DNA from: Ideonella alba
GTDB taxonomy: Bacteria; Pseudomonadota; Gammaproteobacteria; Burkholderiales; Burkholderiaceae_C
Direction of reading: 5' to 3'
Length of the DNA: 64,000 nucleotides
NCBI RefSeq assembly: GCF_018069875.1
Contig: NZ_JAGQDF010000002.1
Location: 464,608 to 528,607, forward strand
Part shown: one piece after another, positions 26,784-35,306 of the stretch
Numbering within the stretch: position 1 is the stretch's first letter
How the letters are laid out: each line of letters starts with the position of its first letter
Notes under the pieces: generated by a model
What the model was told of the DNA's origin: nothing
Database searches by the model: none
The model's input: only the letters and a program-made list of their open reading frames with translations
Position numbers and translations under genes: made by a program

Positions 26784-26803
26784 TCGTCTTTGGAGACTTC
26801 AAC

Positions 26804-28633
26804 ATGAGCAACAACAAAATCCTGAGCGCACTGTTCGGCAGCCACAAGGCTGCGGCAGCCCCAGCACTGAAGGCGGTGCCGCCCTCGCCTTCCCGCGCTG
26901 AGCTGATTCACCCCGGCGGCGGCTTCGATGTCGCGGGCTACGACCTGAACGGCAGTTACCGCGTCCTCTCCCGTAAGACCGGCCAGCTCGTCACGCTGAG
27001 CGGCAAGCTGGACGAAGCGACGCTGCTGACCAAGCTCGGCGCGGCGTACTGCCTCGACCACTACGGCACGATGGACCCGAAGACCCGCAAACGCGTTTTC
27101 GCGTCGGACGTGCTGGCCGAGGAAATCCGGCTGGGCTGCGACGAGTTCGGGCCTGCGCAGGCCGAAACGGTCCGCGGCCCGGGCCTGTACGAGGACGACG
27201 GCAAACTGGTCGTCCACTACGGCCTAGCGGTCTACGACGAAACTGGCACGCCGGTGGACACCACGCCCACCAAGCAGCGCGTGTACGTGGCGGGCGAGAG
27301 TCTCGGCTTCGACGACTCGACGCCCTCGGCATCGGCAGCCGATGTGCACCTGGTCGAAAGCACCTTCGAGTCGTTCGGCTTCGAGCAGCAGCACGGCGCG
27401 GCGGTGTCGCTGGGTTGGCTGGCCAGCGCAGCGATGGGGGCGGTTCTGCCGCACAGCCCTTCGCTCATCGTTACGGCGGAACGCGGGTCGGGCAAGACCA
27501 CCTGGGTGGACCTGCAGACTGCGTTGCTCGGCAGGCAGGCGGTACGGCGTGACGGCGTTCCGACGGTGGCGCAGGTGCTGCACGCGGTGAAGGACTCGTC
27601 GCTGGCAATGATTTGCGACGAGTTCGAGCCGCTGAAGGTCAGCAAGGGCGAGATGCTGAAGCTGGCCGAGGTGTTCAACAGCGGCTTCACCAAGACGCCG
27701 GGCAAGGGCAAGTTCTCGCGTGTCATCGGCGGCAAGGTGCAGTACTTCAACGCGCCGGCCGGTGTGGTGCTCTGCGGCATCCACCTGCCCGAGCTCGAAC
27801 CGGCGCTGGAAAGCCGCTCGGTGCGGCTGTCGATGGTGCCGAAGCAGCGAGCGGGGATGACGAAGAGCCCGCTGCTGGACCCGGCCAGCGGTGTGCAGCC
27901 CGGCGAGCTGGGCGCGCGGCTGCGGCGGCTGCTGGTGGCACGCTGGCAAGTGATGCGCGACGCCCGCGCAGCGGTGCACCGCATGCTGCAGGACATCGGG
28001 CACCCTGACCGGCGGGCCGACACGTGGAGCCCGCTGCTGGCCGGCTACATCGCCTTGAAGCACGACAGCGTGCCGGCGCTGCGCGACCTGGCTGCGCTGA
28101 TTGCGCAGTGGGGGCTGAACGTGGTGCCGCAGGACGAGCACGAGTCGCACGGCGAAGCGTGCCTCGCCGCGATGCTGGACCGCAAGGTGGTAGTTCGGGT
28201 CGAAGCGGACGGCAAGACCGCCAAGCTCTACACCCGGGTGCGCGAGGCGCTGCAGACGCTGGTGTCTGGCGACGCCGACCGCAACACCCTGGCGGCGTTG
28301 GACAAGCACCTGGCCATGCTGGGCGTGCGGGCCCTGTTCGACCGCCAGCGCGAGACCTGGACCCTGGCGGTGGCGTCGTCCGAGCACCACGTCGGCGCCC
28401 GGCAGTTGTTCCAGGGCACGGCGTGGGCACGAGGCACCTGGAAGGCCGCACTGTTGACGCTGCCCGGTGCGGCACGCGGGCAGCAGCGGTTCGCAGGCGA
28501 CAGCGTGAAGGCGGTGCTGGTGCCGGCCCCGGCCGCCATCAGCAACCCGCCGAGCGTCAGCGACGACGACGCCCCGGCGCCGCGACAGCCGGCTGGCGCG
28601 AACGCTACGGCGCGAGGCGAGTGGGTGGTCTGA
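26804..28633 (+). CDS. P-loop ATPase, replication/DUF927-like
   Basis: A 609-aa protein with ERGSGKTTWVDLQ (Walker A, about residue 225) and AMICDEFEPL (Walker B, about 270). The layout resembles DUF927/phage-primase C-terminal helicases carried by integrative elements. The N-terminal ~200 residues show no primase motifs, and the C-terminal ~100 are low-complexity Pro/Ala. RBS GGAG precedes the start. Probably drives element replication or maintenance; an accessory defence role cannot be excluded. Confidence 0.75.
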   Translation: MSNNKILSALFGSHKAAAAPALKAVPPSPSRAELIHPGGGFDVAGYDLNGSYRVLSRKTGQLVTLSGKLDEATLLTKLGAAYCLDHYGTMDPKTRKRVFASDVLAEEIRLGCDEFGPAQAETVRGPGLYEDDGKLVVHYGLAVYDETGTPVDTTPTKQRVYVAGESLGFDDSTPSASAADVHLVESTFESFGFEQQHGAAVSLGWLASAAMGAVLPHSPSLIVTAERGSGKTTWVDLQTALLGRQAVRRDGVPTVAQVLHAVKDSSLAMICDEFEPLKVSKGEMLKLAEVFNSGFTKTPGKGKFSRVIGGKVQYFNAPAGVVLCGIHLPELEPALESRSVRLSMVPKQRAGMTKSPLLDPASGVQPGELGARLRRLLVARWQVMRDARAAVHRMLQDIGHPDRRADTWSPLLAGYIALKHDSVPALRDLAALIAQWGLNVVPQDEHESHGEACLAAMLDRKVVVRVEADGKTAKLYTRVREALQTLVSGDADRNTLAALDKHLAMLGVRALFDRQRETWTLAVASSEHHVGARQLFQGTAWARGTWKAALLTLPGAARGQQRFAGDSVKAVLVPAPAAISNPPSVSDDDAPAPRQPAGANATARGEWVV

Positions 28634-28664
28634 GTGAAGCAATGACGGGGCGTGTCCCCACGTA

Positions 28665-28702
28665 CAAAGCGGCACCAAGCCATCGGGCCTGGTGCCGCTT
28701 TG
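28665..28702. terminator. Bidirectional terminator between ATPase and integrase genes
   Basis: Perfect 13-bp stem CAAAGCGGCACCA / TGGTGCCGCTTTG (28665-28677 / 28690-28702) with a 12-nt loop; CTTTGTG follows on the plus strand. It separates the convergent ATPase and integrase genes. Confidence 0.8.
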
Positions 28703-28737
28703 CTTTGTGCGGCGCCGTTGGACCCGGCGCCCTGCCC

Positions 28738-30465
28738 TCAGGCCTCGACCTTGAGGCTCACGTAGCCTTGCCCTGGCTGCCACGGCTTGGCGGCCAAGGC
28801 AGGAAAGCGGACCTTGCGGAACTGCTCGACCAGCAGCTCGAACGGCAGGTCGGAACCGTAGCCGTCGGTGATAGCGCCGTCCCCGGTGGTGTGGCCCATC
28901 AGCCGCTTCAGGTACTTGGACGGCACGGCTGCCGCCTCGAGCATGTCCTTCATGGTGTGCCGGAACGAGTACAGCACCTTGCGGCTGTCCGTGATGCCCA
29001 CGGCACGCTTGTAGCGGCCGAAGAACTTGGAGAACGAACCAGACAGCTTGCCGTGACTGTCTTTCGTCAGCGTCGGGAACAGCACGGCCGCGCCGCGCTG
29101 GCGCACCCACTCCGCATAGCGCAGCAGGCCCAGGTCGATGAGCTCCTGCGCCACCGGCACGCGCCGCACCGACGGTGCGTTCTTCAGGGTCCGCCGGTGC
29201 GACTTCGGAACGTCGCCGTCCTCGAACAGGTCGGCGTCTTCATCGCTGGGCCGGTCGATGAGGTTCAGGTACCAGCCCAGCTTCTCGTCGTGCTGCAGGT
29301 CGCTCAGCGCCAGGCCGGCCAGTTCCTCGGGTCGAGCACCCGTGTAGAACATGAGCACCGGAAGCCAGTAGCTGGCCTCGCCCGACTGGCCCACCGACCG
29401 CTTGTGCTCGGTGAACACGGGCGAGCCGAACAGGGCGCCGAGGTCAGCCGCGTCGAACGACAGCCGGCGCTTCTGCCGCTGCCGGGCCGCTGCCTGCTTG
29501 AATCCGATGGTGCCGGCCGCAGGGTTCTCCTTCAGCACATGCTTGCCCACGGCAATCTTGTAAATGGCCCGAACCTTGAGGATGCGTTCGTTGATGGTCG
29601 GCACCGCAAGCCCACGCTCGCGCATTCGCTCGGCAAAGGCGGTCATCTGTTCGGGTGTGACGGCGCCAGGGTGACGAACGCCCAGCCCCTCGGCGAAGGC
29701 CCTCAGGTCGCGCCAAGCAGTCTGCGATGCGATGGTCGTCGGCTTGGGACGGTCCTCGACGTAGTCGCGCCACGTCTCGAAGACTGCTTCCCAGCTAGGC
29801 GCGCGCAGGTGGGCCGGGGCGCGTTCGGGCGCTGCAGACGGGAGCGGGTGCGGCGCATCAGGGGCAACCACGTCGGTATCGACAAGGTCACCACGCTGGC
29901 GGCCAAGGCGATGGTCGACCGACTCGACGACGGCACGAAGGAACACGTGGGCGGCACGCTTGGCTTCCGCCTCATCGGGGGCGAAGTCCAGGCCGCACAG
30001 GTGCAGGAAGCCGTGCATGGCCGGGAACATGCTCATGCTCTTGCCCTGCGCCAGCAGGCGCCCGAGCTGCGCGCGCTGCTCGGCCAGCTCGGCTCCCAGC
30101 TCGTCGAACTCAGCATCGTCCAGGCCGGCCTGGCGCCGCTGGTCGTCGGCCAGCAGCACCTGGCGCACCCAGAAGCGGGCGATGCCCTTGAGCTGGTCGT
30201 CGTCGAGCTTGGCGATGCGCTTGGCAGAAAGGGAGGCGCGGCTCAGTTCGAGCTGCTCGCTCTTGAGCTTGAACTCGGCGTCGATGCGCGCGAGCTCGGC
30301 GCGGGCGAGCCCTTTGGCCAGGCGACGGTCGGCAGTGCCCAGGCTGCGGACGATGTGCGTCTGCTTGGCGGGATAGGCCGCACGGATGGCGGCCGGGATG
30401 CGACGGCGCACGTACTGGATGCCGTGCTGGCCGCGGGTGTAGATGTTTTCGGCGATAACTTTCAT
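28738..30465 (-). CDS. int: Tyrosine site-specific integrase
   Basis: A 575-aa phage-type integrase. The N-terminus is a DUF6538-like arm-binding region (GIQYVRRRIPAAIRAAYP), then a coil-rich region, a core-binding domain (about 255-340) and the catalytic domain: Arg in YTGARPEELAGL (about 378), SFRHTMKD (about 505), LMGHTTG and the nucleophile Tyr in TDGYG (about 535). The gene starts 112 bp from the tRNA-proximal att repeat, the standard position for an enzyme that targets tRNA 3' ends. ATG 30465 chosen to fit the domain start. Confidence 0.95.
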   Translation of the reverse strand: MKVIAENIYTRGQHGIQYVRRRIPAAIRAAYPAKQTHIVRSLGTADRRLAKGLARAELARIDAEFKLKSEQLELSRASLSAKRIAKLDDDQLKGIARFWVRQVLLADDQRRQAGLDDAEFDELGAELAEQRAQLGRLLAQGKSMSMFPAMHGFLHLCGLDFAPDEAEAKRAAHVFLRAVVESVDHRLGRQRGDLVDTDVVAPDAPHPLPSAAPERAPAHLRAPSWEAVFETWRDYVEDRPKPTTIASQTAWRDLRAFAEGLGVRHPGAVTPEQMTAFAERMRERGLAVPTINERILKVRAIYKIAVGKHVLKENPAAGTIGFKQAAARQRQKRRLSFDAADLGALFGSPVFTEHKRSVGQSGEASYWLPVLMFYTGARPEELAGLALSDLQHDEKLGWYLNLIDRPSDEDADLFEDGDVPKSHRRTLKNAPSVRRVPVAQELIDLGLLRYAEWVRQRGAAVLFPTLTKDSHGKLSGSFSKFFGRYKRAVGITDSRKVLYSFRHTMKDMLEAAAVPSKYLKRLMGHTTGDGAITDGYGSDLPFELLVEQFRKVRFPALAAKPWQPGQGYVSLKVEA

Positions 30466-30526
30466 GGTCTGTTCCACAAGGTTGTGTGACAGACCGTGTT
30501 GCAACCGCGGTTTAGCCTAGAAGCAA

Positions 30527-30560
30527 CAAGGCCTTGATTCCGTTGGGAATCAAGGCCTTG
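30527..30560 (-). terminator. Element-borne terminator now serving tRNA-His
   Basis: Perfect 15-bp stem (30527-30541 / 30546-30560) with loop GTTG. On the minus strand it follows the tRNA-His 3' end and is succeeded by TTGCTTCT. It lies inside the element, so the insertion supplies a replacement terminator. Confidence 0.75.
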
Positions 30561-30577
30561 CGTGCGCTAACGGTGTT

Positions 30578-30597
30578 CGGTGGGGTGGCTGATGGGA
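30578..30597. repeat. Right attachment site inside tRNA-His
   Basis: Same 20 bp as 11316-11335. It covers the CCA end, discriminator, acceptor 3' strand and part of the T arm of tRNA-His. The element's copy restores an intact tRNA gene. Confidence 0.88.
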
Positions 30598-30656
30598 CTC
30601 GAACCCACGACGACCAGAATCACAATCTGGGACTCTACCAACTGAGCTACAGCCAC
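30581..30656 (-). tRNA. tRNA-His (GTG)
   Basis: Complete cloverleaf on the minus strand with encoded CCA. The acceptor GTGGCTG pairs with CAGCCAC, the D arm is normal, the anticodon loop is TTGTGAT (anticodon GTG), and the T arm is GTGGG-TTCGAGT-CCCAT. The extra 5' G of tRNA-His pairs with the C73 discriminator (30657). It lies 62 bp downstream of ppiD on the same strand. Confidence 0.97.
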
Positions 30657-30718
30657 CACTGCAGAGCCACGCATTATAGCCCTGAAATCAGGGCCCTGGC
30701 TGCGTGGCCTCGCTCAAC

Positions 30719-32620
30719 TCATTTGGCCGCCGAGGCGGCCGCGGACGGCGTCTCCACGATGCGGGTCTTGAAGCGGCGCTTCAGGGCCTCGTAGTAGGCC
30801 AGGGTCTCGGCCTCGGCCAGGGCCTGGGCCACGTAGGGCTGGGCACGGGGGACATCGGGGTCATTGGCGCCACGGTCCACCACCTTGAGCACCTGCACCA
30901 CGGCAAAGCCCTGCTCGCCCAGGTCGACGCCCACCACGGTGGCGCCCTTGCTCAGATCCGCGCGCAGCGCGGCCTCGACCACCTGCCGCGGTTGACCCGC
31001 CGGCTGGGTGCGCGACACCGCCACCGCCGCGCCCTGCGGCTCGCCCGCCTTGGCCTTCAGGGCCTCGACGCGGGCCTGGCCATCCTTGCGGGCCGCGGCC
31101 GCGGCCTGCTCGCTGCGCACGCGCTGCAGCACCCGGTCCTTGACCGCATCCAGCGGCAGCAGCACCTCGGGTTGGTGCTTGACGATGCGGGCGGAGACCA
31201 GTTGGTTCGGGCCGGTCTCGATCGCCTCGGTGTTGCGCTTGTTGTTCAGCACCTCGTTGCCGAAGATCGCCGCCAGCAGCTTGGGCGAGGCCAGCGGACC
31301 GCTGGCCCCCGGCGCCGCCTCGCGGCCCACCACGCCGGTCGACAGCGTCAGCCGCAGCTTGTCGACGGCCGGCTGCAGGCTGTCGGACTGTTCGTAGACC
31401 AGGTTGCCGAACTGCTCGGCCGCCTCGGCAAACTTCTTCTGCGCCATCTGGCGGCCAACCTCGTCGACGATCTCGGCGCGCACCGCCTCGAACGGCTTCT
31501 TGGTGCCGCCGCGCACGCCGGTCAGCTTGATGATGTGGTAGCCGAATTCGGTTTCCACCGGGCCGACGATCTCGCCGTCCTTCATCGAGAACACCGCGTC
31601 CTCGAAGGGCTTGGTCATCGCGCCCTTCCCGAAGAACTCCAGGTCGCCGCCCTGGGCGGCCGAGCCCGGGTCGTCCGAGTTCTTCTTCGCCAGCTCGGCG
31701 AAGCCGCCCGGGTTCTTGCGCGCCTGCTCCAGCAGCGCCTGCGCCTTGGCCTTGGCCTTCTCGCGGTCGGCCGCCGGGGCGTCCTTGGGAGCGTTGACCA
31801 GGATGTGGCTGGCGCGGCGCTCCTCGGCCGCGGTGTAGCGGCTGGCGTTCTCCTCGTAGTACTTTTTGAGGTCGTCGTCGCTGAGGCTGAGCTGCTTCTT
31901 CAGCATGTCCAGGTCCAGCACCACGTACTCGATCTGCGCGCTCTCGGGCGTCTTGTAGAAGGCCGGGTGGGCCTTGTAGTAGGCCTCGACCTCGGCGTCG
32001 GTGGGCTGGACCTTGGACAGGTAGTCCTTGGCGTCCAGCTTCTGCACCGCAATCTCGCGCCGCTCCAGCAGGGCGGCCACGCCCGCCTGGCTGACCGCGG
32101 TGGACGCGAAGCTGCTGTCACCCACGCCGCCCAGCACCTGGCGCAGCATGTAGTCCTGGCGCAGCCGCTCGGCGAAGACCTCGGAGCTCATGCCCTGCGC
32201 CGCCAGCATCTCGGCATTGACGCTGCCGTCGGGGCGGCGCAGCGGGGCGTACTGCGGGTCGCTGGCGAACAGGCGCTTGAGGCGCTCGTCGGAGATCAGC
32301 AGCCGGTCCTTGATGGAGGCCACCGTCAGCACGCGCTGCTGCACCAGCCCCTCCAGCGAGCGCTTGCGCATCTCGGGCGTGTCGAGCAGCTTCACGTCGA
32401 CGCCCGGCATCTGCTGGGTCATGCGCTCGATCTGCTGCTTGTGGGCAGCGTCGAATTCGCCCGACTTGATTGCCGCGCCATTGACCTCGGCCACGGTCTT
32501 GTTGCTGCCGTCGACAAAGCTGGAGTAGCCCTGGACACCGAAGAAGATGAACGACGGGAAGATCAGCAGCACCAGCAGGAACTGCAGCAGTCGGGTGTGC
32601 GTGCGGACGAAATCGAACAT
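30719..32620 (-). CDS. ppiD: Peptidylprolyl isomerase PpiD (SurA-like chaperone)
   Basis: A 633-aa inner-membrane periplasmic chaperone. Short cytoplasmic N-terminus [13 protein letters not shown], one transmembrane helix ([13 protein letters not shown]), a SurA_N-like region, and a parvulin domain around residues 270-360 (ASHILVN...[28 protein letters not shown] split). It helps outer-membrane protein folding at the Sec translocon exit. RBS AAGG before 32620. Confidence 0.94.
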   Translation of the reverse strand: MFDFVRTHTRLLQFLLVLLIFPSFIFFGVQGYSSFVDGSNKTVAEVNGAAIKSGEFDAAHKQQIERMTQQMPGVDVKLLDTPEMRKRSLEGLVQQRVLTVASIKDRLLISDERLKRLFASDPQYAPLRRPDGSVNAEMLAAQGMSSEVFAERLRQDYMLRQVLGGVGDSSFASTAVSQAGVAALLERREIAVQKLDAKDYLSKVQPTDAEVEAYYKAHPAFYKTPESAQIEYVVLDLDMLKKQLSLSDDDLKKYYEENASRYTAAEERRASHILVNAPKDAPAADREKAKAKAQALLEQARKNPGGFAELAKKNSDDPGSAAQGGDLEFFGKGAMTKPFEDAVFSMKDGEIVGPVETEFGYHIIKLTGVRGGTKKPFEAVRAEIVDEVGRQMAQKKFAEAAEQFGNLVYEQSDSLQPAVDKLRLTLSTGVVGREAAPGASGPLASPKLLAAIFGNEVLNNKRNTEAIETGPNQLVSARIVKHQPEVLLPLDAVKDRVLQRVRSEQAAAAARKDGQARVEALKAKAGEPQGAAVAVSRTQPAGQPRQVVEAALRADLSKGATVVGVDLGEQGFAVVQVLKVVDRGANDPDVPRAQPYVAQALAEAETLAYYEALKRRFKTRIVETPSAAASAAK

Positions 32621-32670
32621 GAATGACCTTGCAAGAGGAGAGCGCGCGGCGCGCGGCGCTTGAAACGACA

Positions 32671-32692
32671 AAGGCGAACCGGAGTTCGCCTT
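32671..32692 (-). terminator. Terminator after tRNA-Val
   Basis: Perfect 9-bp stem AAGGCGAAC / GTTCGCCTT with loop CGGA. The minus strand continues TGTCGTTTC. It ends the hupB-tRNA-Val transcript before ppiD. Confidence 0.7.
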
Positions 32693-32764
32693 GTGATCGG
32701 GTCCAGCGCGAGTCGCGCGCGATTCTAGCCAAGTGTCTAGCCAGGTCGCCGGAGGTCCCGGTGG

Positions 32765-32840
32765 TGGTGGGTGCTGACGGGCTCGAACCGCCGACCTACG
32801 CCTTGTAAGGGCGCCGCTCTACCAACTGAGCTAAGCACCC
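32765..32840 (-). tRNA. tRNA-Val (TAC)
   Basis: Complete 76-nt cloverleaf on the minus strand with encoded CCA. GGGTGCT / AGCACCC acceptor, anticodon loop with TAC, and GGCGG-TTCGAGC-CCGTC T arm. It begins 13 bp after the hupB stop, so it is likely processed from the hupB transcript. Confidence 0.97.
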
Positions 32841-32853
32841 GGCATTCAGCCGA

Positions 32854-33123
32854 TCAGAGCGCGTCCTTCAGGGCCTTGCCCGGACGGAACTTCGGCACCT
32901 TGGCGGCCTTGATCTTGATGGCGGCGCCGGTGCGCGGGTTGCGGCCGGTGCGGGCGGCGCGCTTGGTCACGGCGAAGGTGCCAAAACCGACGATCGACAC
33001 GGTGCCACCCTTCTTCAGCGTCGTCTTGACGCCGCCGATGAGCGCGTCCAGCGCGCGGCCGGCAGCGGCCTTGGAGATGTCGGCCTTGGTGGCGATGTGG
33101 TCGATCAGTTCAGACTTGTTCAC
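32854..33123 (-). CDS. hupB: HU-type nucleoid protein
   Basis: An 89-aa HU-family DNA-bending protein. [11 protein letters not shown] at the N-terminus, [21 protein letters not shown] (DNA-binding arm, split here only by the family loop) and the C-terminal [15 protein letters not shown] are standard. The start codon is GTG at 33123, with GAGGGGG upstream. Transcribed from the strong promoter at 33207-33235. Confidence 0.96.
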   Translation of the reverse strand: MNKSELIDHIATKADISKAAAGRALDALIGGVKTTLKKGGTVSIVGFGTFAVTKRAARTGRNPRTGAAIKIKAAKVPKFRPGKALKDAL

Positions 33124-33206
33124 GAAGAAGCCCCCTCTTGTAAGGACAGTAGTAAGGTCAGTGAGCGTGGGTGGATTTCGGCGCCGCTTCTGACGGCGGA
33201 AAAACG

Positions 33207-33235
33207 ATTACAGCCGTGGCGCTGAGCAGTGTCAA
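33207..33235 (-). promoter_or_regulatory. Sigma-70 promoter of hupB
   Basis: On the minus strand TTGACA (33235-33230), a 17-bp spacer, and TGTAAT (33212-33207). Near-consensus, 84 bp before the hupB start codon. Confidence 0.85.
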
Positions 33236-33308
33236 GCTTGAAAAATCATTCTAGTTGTTAATCGTTGGGGGGCCGGACGCGCCGCCGCAACGCCGCGTGA
33301 TCAGCTGC

Positions 33309-34190
33309 TCAGCGCGAGCGTGTCACCAGGGCCACGCCGGCCACCGTCAGGCCGATGCCGGCCAGCACCCGCAGCCCCAGGGCCTCGCCGAACAGCGCCC
33401 AGGCCAGCACGGCCGTGCAGGGTGGCACCAGGTACATCAGGCTGGCCACCTGGGTGGCGGCACCACGCTGGATCAGCAGGTACAGCAGCGAGCTGCCGCC
33501 CAGCGTGAGCGCCAGCACCGACCAGGCCATCGCGCCGACGAGCTCGCCGGTCCAGTCCATGGCCTGCGGCTCGAGCAGCGCCAGCGGCAACGACACGGCC
33601 AGCGCCGCCGCCAGCTGGATCAGGTTGGCGGTGCGCACATCGCAGGGCTGCACATGGCGCTTCTGGTACAGCGTGCCCGCGGTGATGCTCAGCAGCGCCA
33701 GCACGGCCCAGGTCAGCGAAGGCCCGCTGGCCTCGCCCATCCCCAGGCGGTGCCACACCACCAGTGCCAGCCCGCCCAGCCCCATCAGCAAGCCCAGCCA
33801 CTGCCGCGCCGACACCCGGTGCTCACTGCCGGTGGCCGACACCCACAGCGCGGTCAGCACCGGCTGCAGGCCCACGATCAGCGAGGCCGTGCCGGCGCCC
33901 AGCCCCAGCTTGACCGCCGACCACACGCCACCCAGGTAGCCGCCATGCATCAGCACGCCGGTGACGGCCAGGTGCAGCCATTGCTGCCGCCCCTGCGGCC
34001 AGGCCGCACCGGCCCAGCGCACCCACAGCACGAAGGCCCCGCAGGACAGCGCGTAGCGCCACGACAGGAAGGAGAACGGGGGCGCATGCGGCATGCCGAA
34101 GCGCGCCACCACGAAGCCGGTGCTCCAGATCAGCACGAACACGGCAGGCATGGCGCGCAGCCAGCGCGCCTGGGCGGCGGACACGGTCAC
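33309..34190 (-). CDS. EamA/DMT-family transporter
   Basis: A 293-aa inner-membrane protein with ten predicted hydrophobic helices in two EamA repeats (for example FVLIWSTGFVVARF and YLLIQRGAATQVASLMYLVP). The drug/metabolite transporter superfamily; substrate unknown. A GTG start at 34190, 2 bp after pgsA, is favoured; an ATG at 34151 is an alternative. Probably co-transcribed with pgsA. Confidence 0.85.
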   Translation of the reverse strand: MTVSAAQARWLRAMPAVFVLIWSTGFVVARFGMPHAPPFSFLSWRYALSCGAFVLWVRWAGAAWPQGRQQWLHLAVTGVLMHGGYLGGVWSAVKLGLGAGTASLIVGLQPVLTALWVSATGSEHRVSARQWLGLLMGLGGLALVVWHRLGMGEASGPSLTWAVLALLSITAGTLYQKRHVQPCDVRTANLIQLAAALAVSLPLALLEPQAMDWTGELVGAMAWSVLALTLGGSSLLYLLIQRGAATQVASLMYLVPPCTAVLAWALFGEALGLRVLAGIGLTVAGVALVTRSR

Positions 34191-34192
34191 CG

Positions 34193-34759
34193 TCAGCGCG
34201 CCTTGGCCCGGATCTCGGGCAGCGCCTTGCGCAGGTAGTAGACCATCGACCAGATGGTCAGCACGGCCGCGGCGATGATCAGCAGGCGGCCCCACAGGCG
34301 CGTGTCGACCAGGCCGAACAGCGGCGAGTCATACAGCAGGAAGGGGATGGCCACCATCTGCACCGTGGTCTTGAGCTTGCCCAGCATGTGCACCGCCACG
34401 CTGCGCGACGCGCCGATCTGCGCCATCCACTCGCGCAGCGAGGAGATGGCGATCTCGCGGCCGATGATGATCAGCGCGATCAGCACGTCCACCCGCTGCA
34501 GATGCACCAGCACCAGCAGCGAGGCGCAGACGAGAAACTTGTCGGCCACCGGGTCCAGGAAGGCGCCGAAGGCCGAGCTCTGGTCCAGCTTGCGGGCCAG
34601 CCAGCCATCGAGCCAGTCGGTCAGCGCGAAGACCACGAACATCACGGTCGCGATCAGGTTGCGCGTCGGCTCGGCCAGTGGCAGGTAGAACACCCCGATG
34701 ATCAGCGGGATGGCCACGATGCGCGCCCAGGTGAGCAGCGTGGGAATCGTCAGGAACAT
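34193..34759 (-). CDS. pgsA: CDP-diacylglycerol-glycerol-3-phosphate 3-phosphatidyltransferase
   Basis: A 188-aa CDP-alcohol phosphatidyltransferase making phosphatidylglycerol phosphate at the inner membrane. The family motif D-G-x2-A-R-x8-G-x3-D-x3-D is visible as DWLDGWLARKLDQSSAFG followed by AFLDPVADK. Four to five hydrophobic helices. Start at 34759 matches the conserved N-terminus (MFLTIPTLLTWAR). Confidence 0.95.
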   Translation of the reverse strand: MFLTIPTLLTWARIVAIPLIIGVFYLPLAEPTRNLIATVMFVVFALTDWLDGWLARKLDQSSAFGAFLDPVADKFLVCASLLVLVHLQRVDVLIALIIIGREIAISSLREWMAQIGASRSVAVHMLGKLKTTVQMVAIPFLLYDSPLFGLVDTRLWGRLLIIAAAVLTIWSMVYYLRKALPEIRAKAR

Positions 34760-34793
34760 GCCGCGATTCTGCCTGTGCGCGCGGCGGTATGGC

Positions 34794-35306
34794 TCATTCG
34801 TCCAGGGTGCGCGGCTTGAAGCGCCGGTTGTCGTCGAACAGGAAGGCCTCGGTGTAGCGCCAGGGCTTGGGCAGTCTGCGCATGTCGCCATAGGGCGCGC
34901 CGCGCTTCATGGCCTCGATCGCCAGCTGCGTGGTGTCCTTGGCCTGCGACGGGTAGCGCAGCACATTGATCTTCAGGATGCGGCCGTCGGCATCCAGCTC
35001 GGCCTCCAGCACCGGGATGGCCAGCAGCGGCTCGGGCGCGTCCTCCAGGTAGGTCATCGACGCGTTGGCCTCGACCAGCCGGCGCGCCGCCTGCAGCCGG
35101 AATTCGGCCGGGGTGCGGGCGGCGGGCGTGCTGGGCGCCGGAGCGGGCGCCGGACGGGTGCTGGGGGCCGGGGCGGGGGCGGGCGCCGGCATCGGGGTCT
35201 TGCAGCCCGACAGCCAGGCCGAGCCGCCCACGGCCGCCAGCAGCGCCCAGCCGCGCCAGGACGACCAGAAGGCGTAGCCGATCGGGTGGGGTTCAGTGAA
35301 GCGCAC
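34794..35306 (-). CDS. Lipoprotein with TonB-C-like domain
   Basis: A 170-aa protein starting at a GTG that overlaps the end of uvrC by 14 bp. Signal peptide with lipobox LSGC near residues 31-34, an Ala/Pro repeat linker, then a ~100-residue domain ([21 protein letters not shown]) with the beta-alpha-beta look of TonB C-terminal domains. Likely outer-membrane or periplasmic. Function unknown. Confidence 0.75.
   Translation of the reverse strand: MRFTEPHPIGYAFWSSWRGWALLAAVGGSAWLSGCKTPMPAPAPAPAPSTRPAPAPAPSTPAARTPAEFRLQAARRLVEANASMTYLEDAPEPLLAIPVLEAELDADGRILKINVLRYPSQAKDTTQLAIEAMKRGAPYGDMRRLPKPWRYTEAFLFDDNRRFKPRTLDE

Larger units (their letters stand above)
25775..26803. other. 1-kb noncoding region between mod and the ATPase gene
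   Basis: No convincing gene. Features seen: a 15-bp perfect inverted repeat at 26065-26079 and 26148-26162 (68-bp spacer); a GGGGCGG / CCGCCCC hairpin near 26036-26054; three direct GACGGTC heptamers at 26321, 26333 and 26346 with an inverted copy near 26304; and a terminator-like hairpin at 26752-26783. The region sits directly before a replication-type ATPase, so it may hold an origin or a regulatory RNA; this is inference. Confidence 0.5.
11316..30597. mobile_element. 19.26-kb integrative element in tRNA-His (defence island)
   Basis: Bounded by the 20-bp direct repeats at 11316-11335 and 30578-30597; repeat-to-repeat distance is 19,262 bp. It contains a tyrosine integrase next to the tRNA-proximal repeat, an AlpA-like regulator, a replication-type P-loop ATPase, two reverse-transcriptase modules, an ArdC-like protein and a type III-like restriction operon. 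Phage structural or conjugation genes were not seen, so it is an integrative element or satellite-like island rather than a prophage or complete ICE. The backbone on either side is ordinary housekeeping DNA. Confidence 0.88.

Noticed and set aside
30534..30794. 86-codon plus-strand frame across tRNA-His
   Set aside because: Spurious translation of the tRNA antisense strand, a common annotation artefact.
32771..33193. Plus-strand frame across tRNA-Val and hupB
   Set aside because: Antisense of a tRNA and a clear HU gene.
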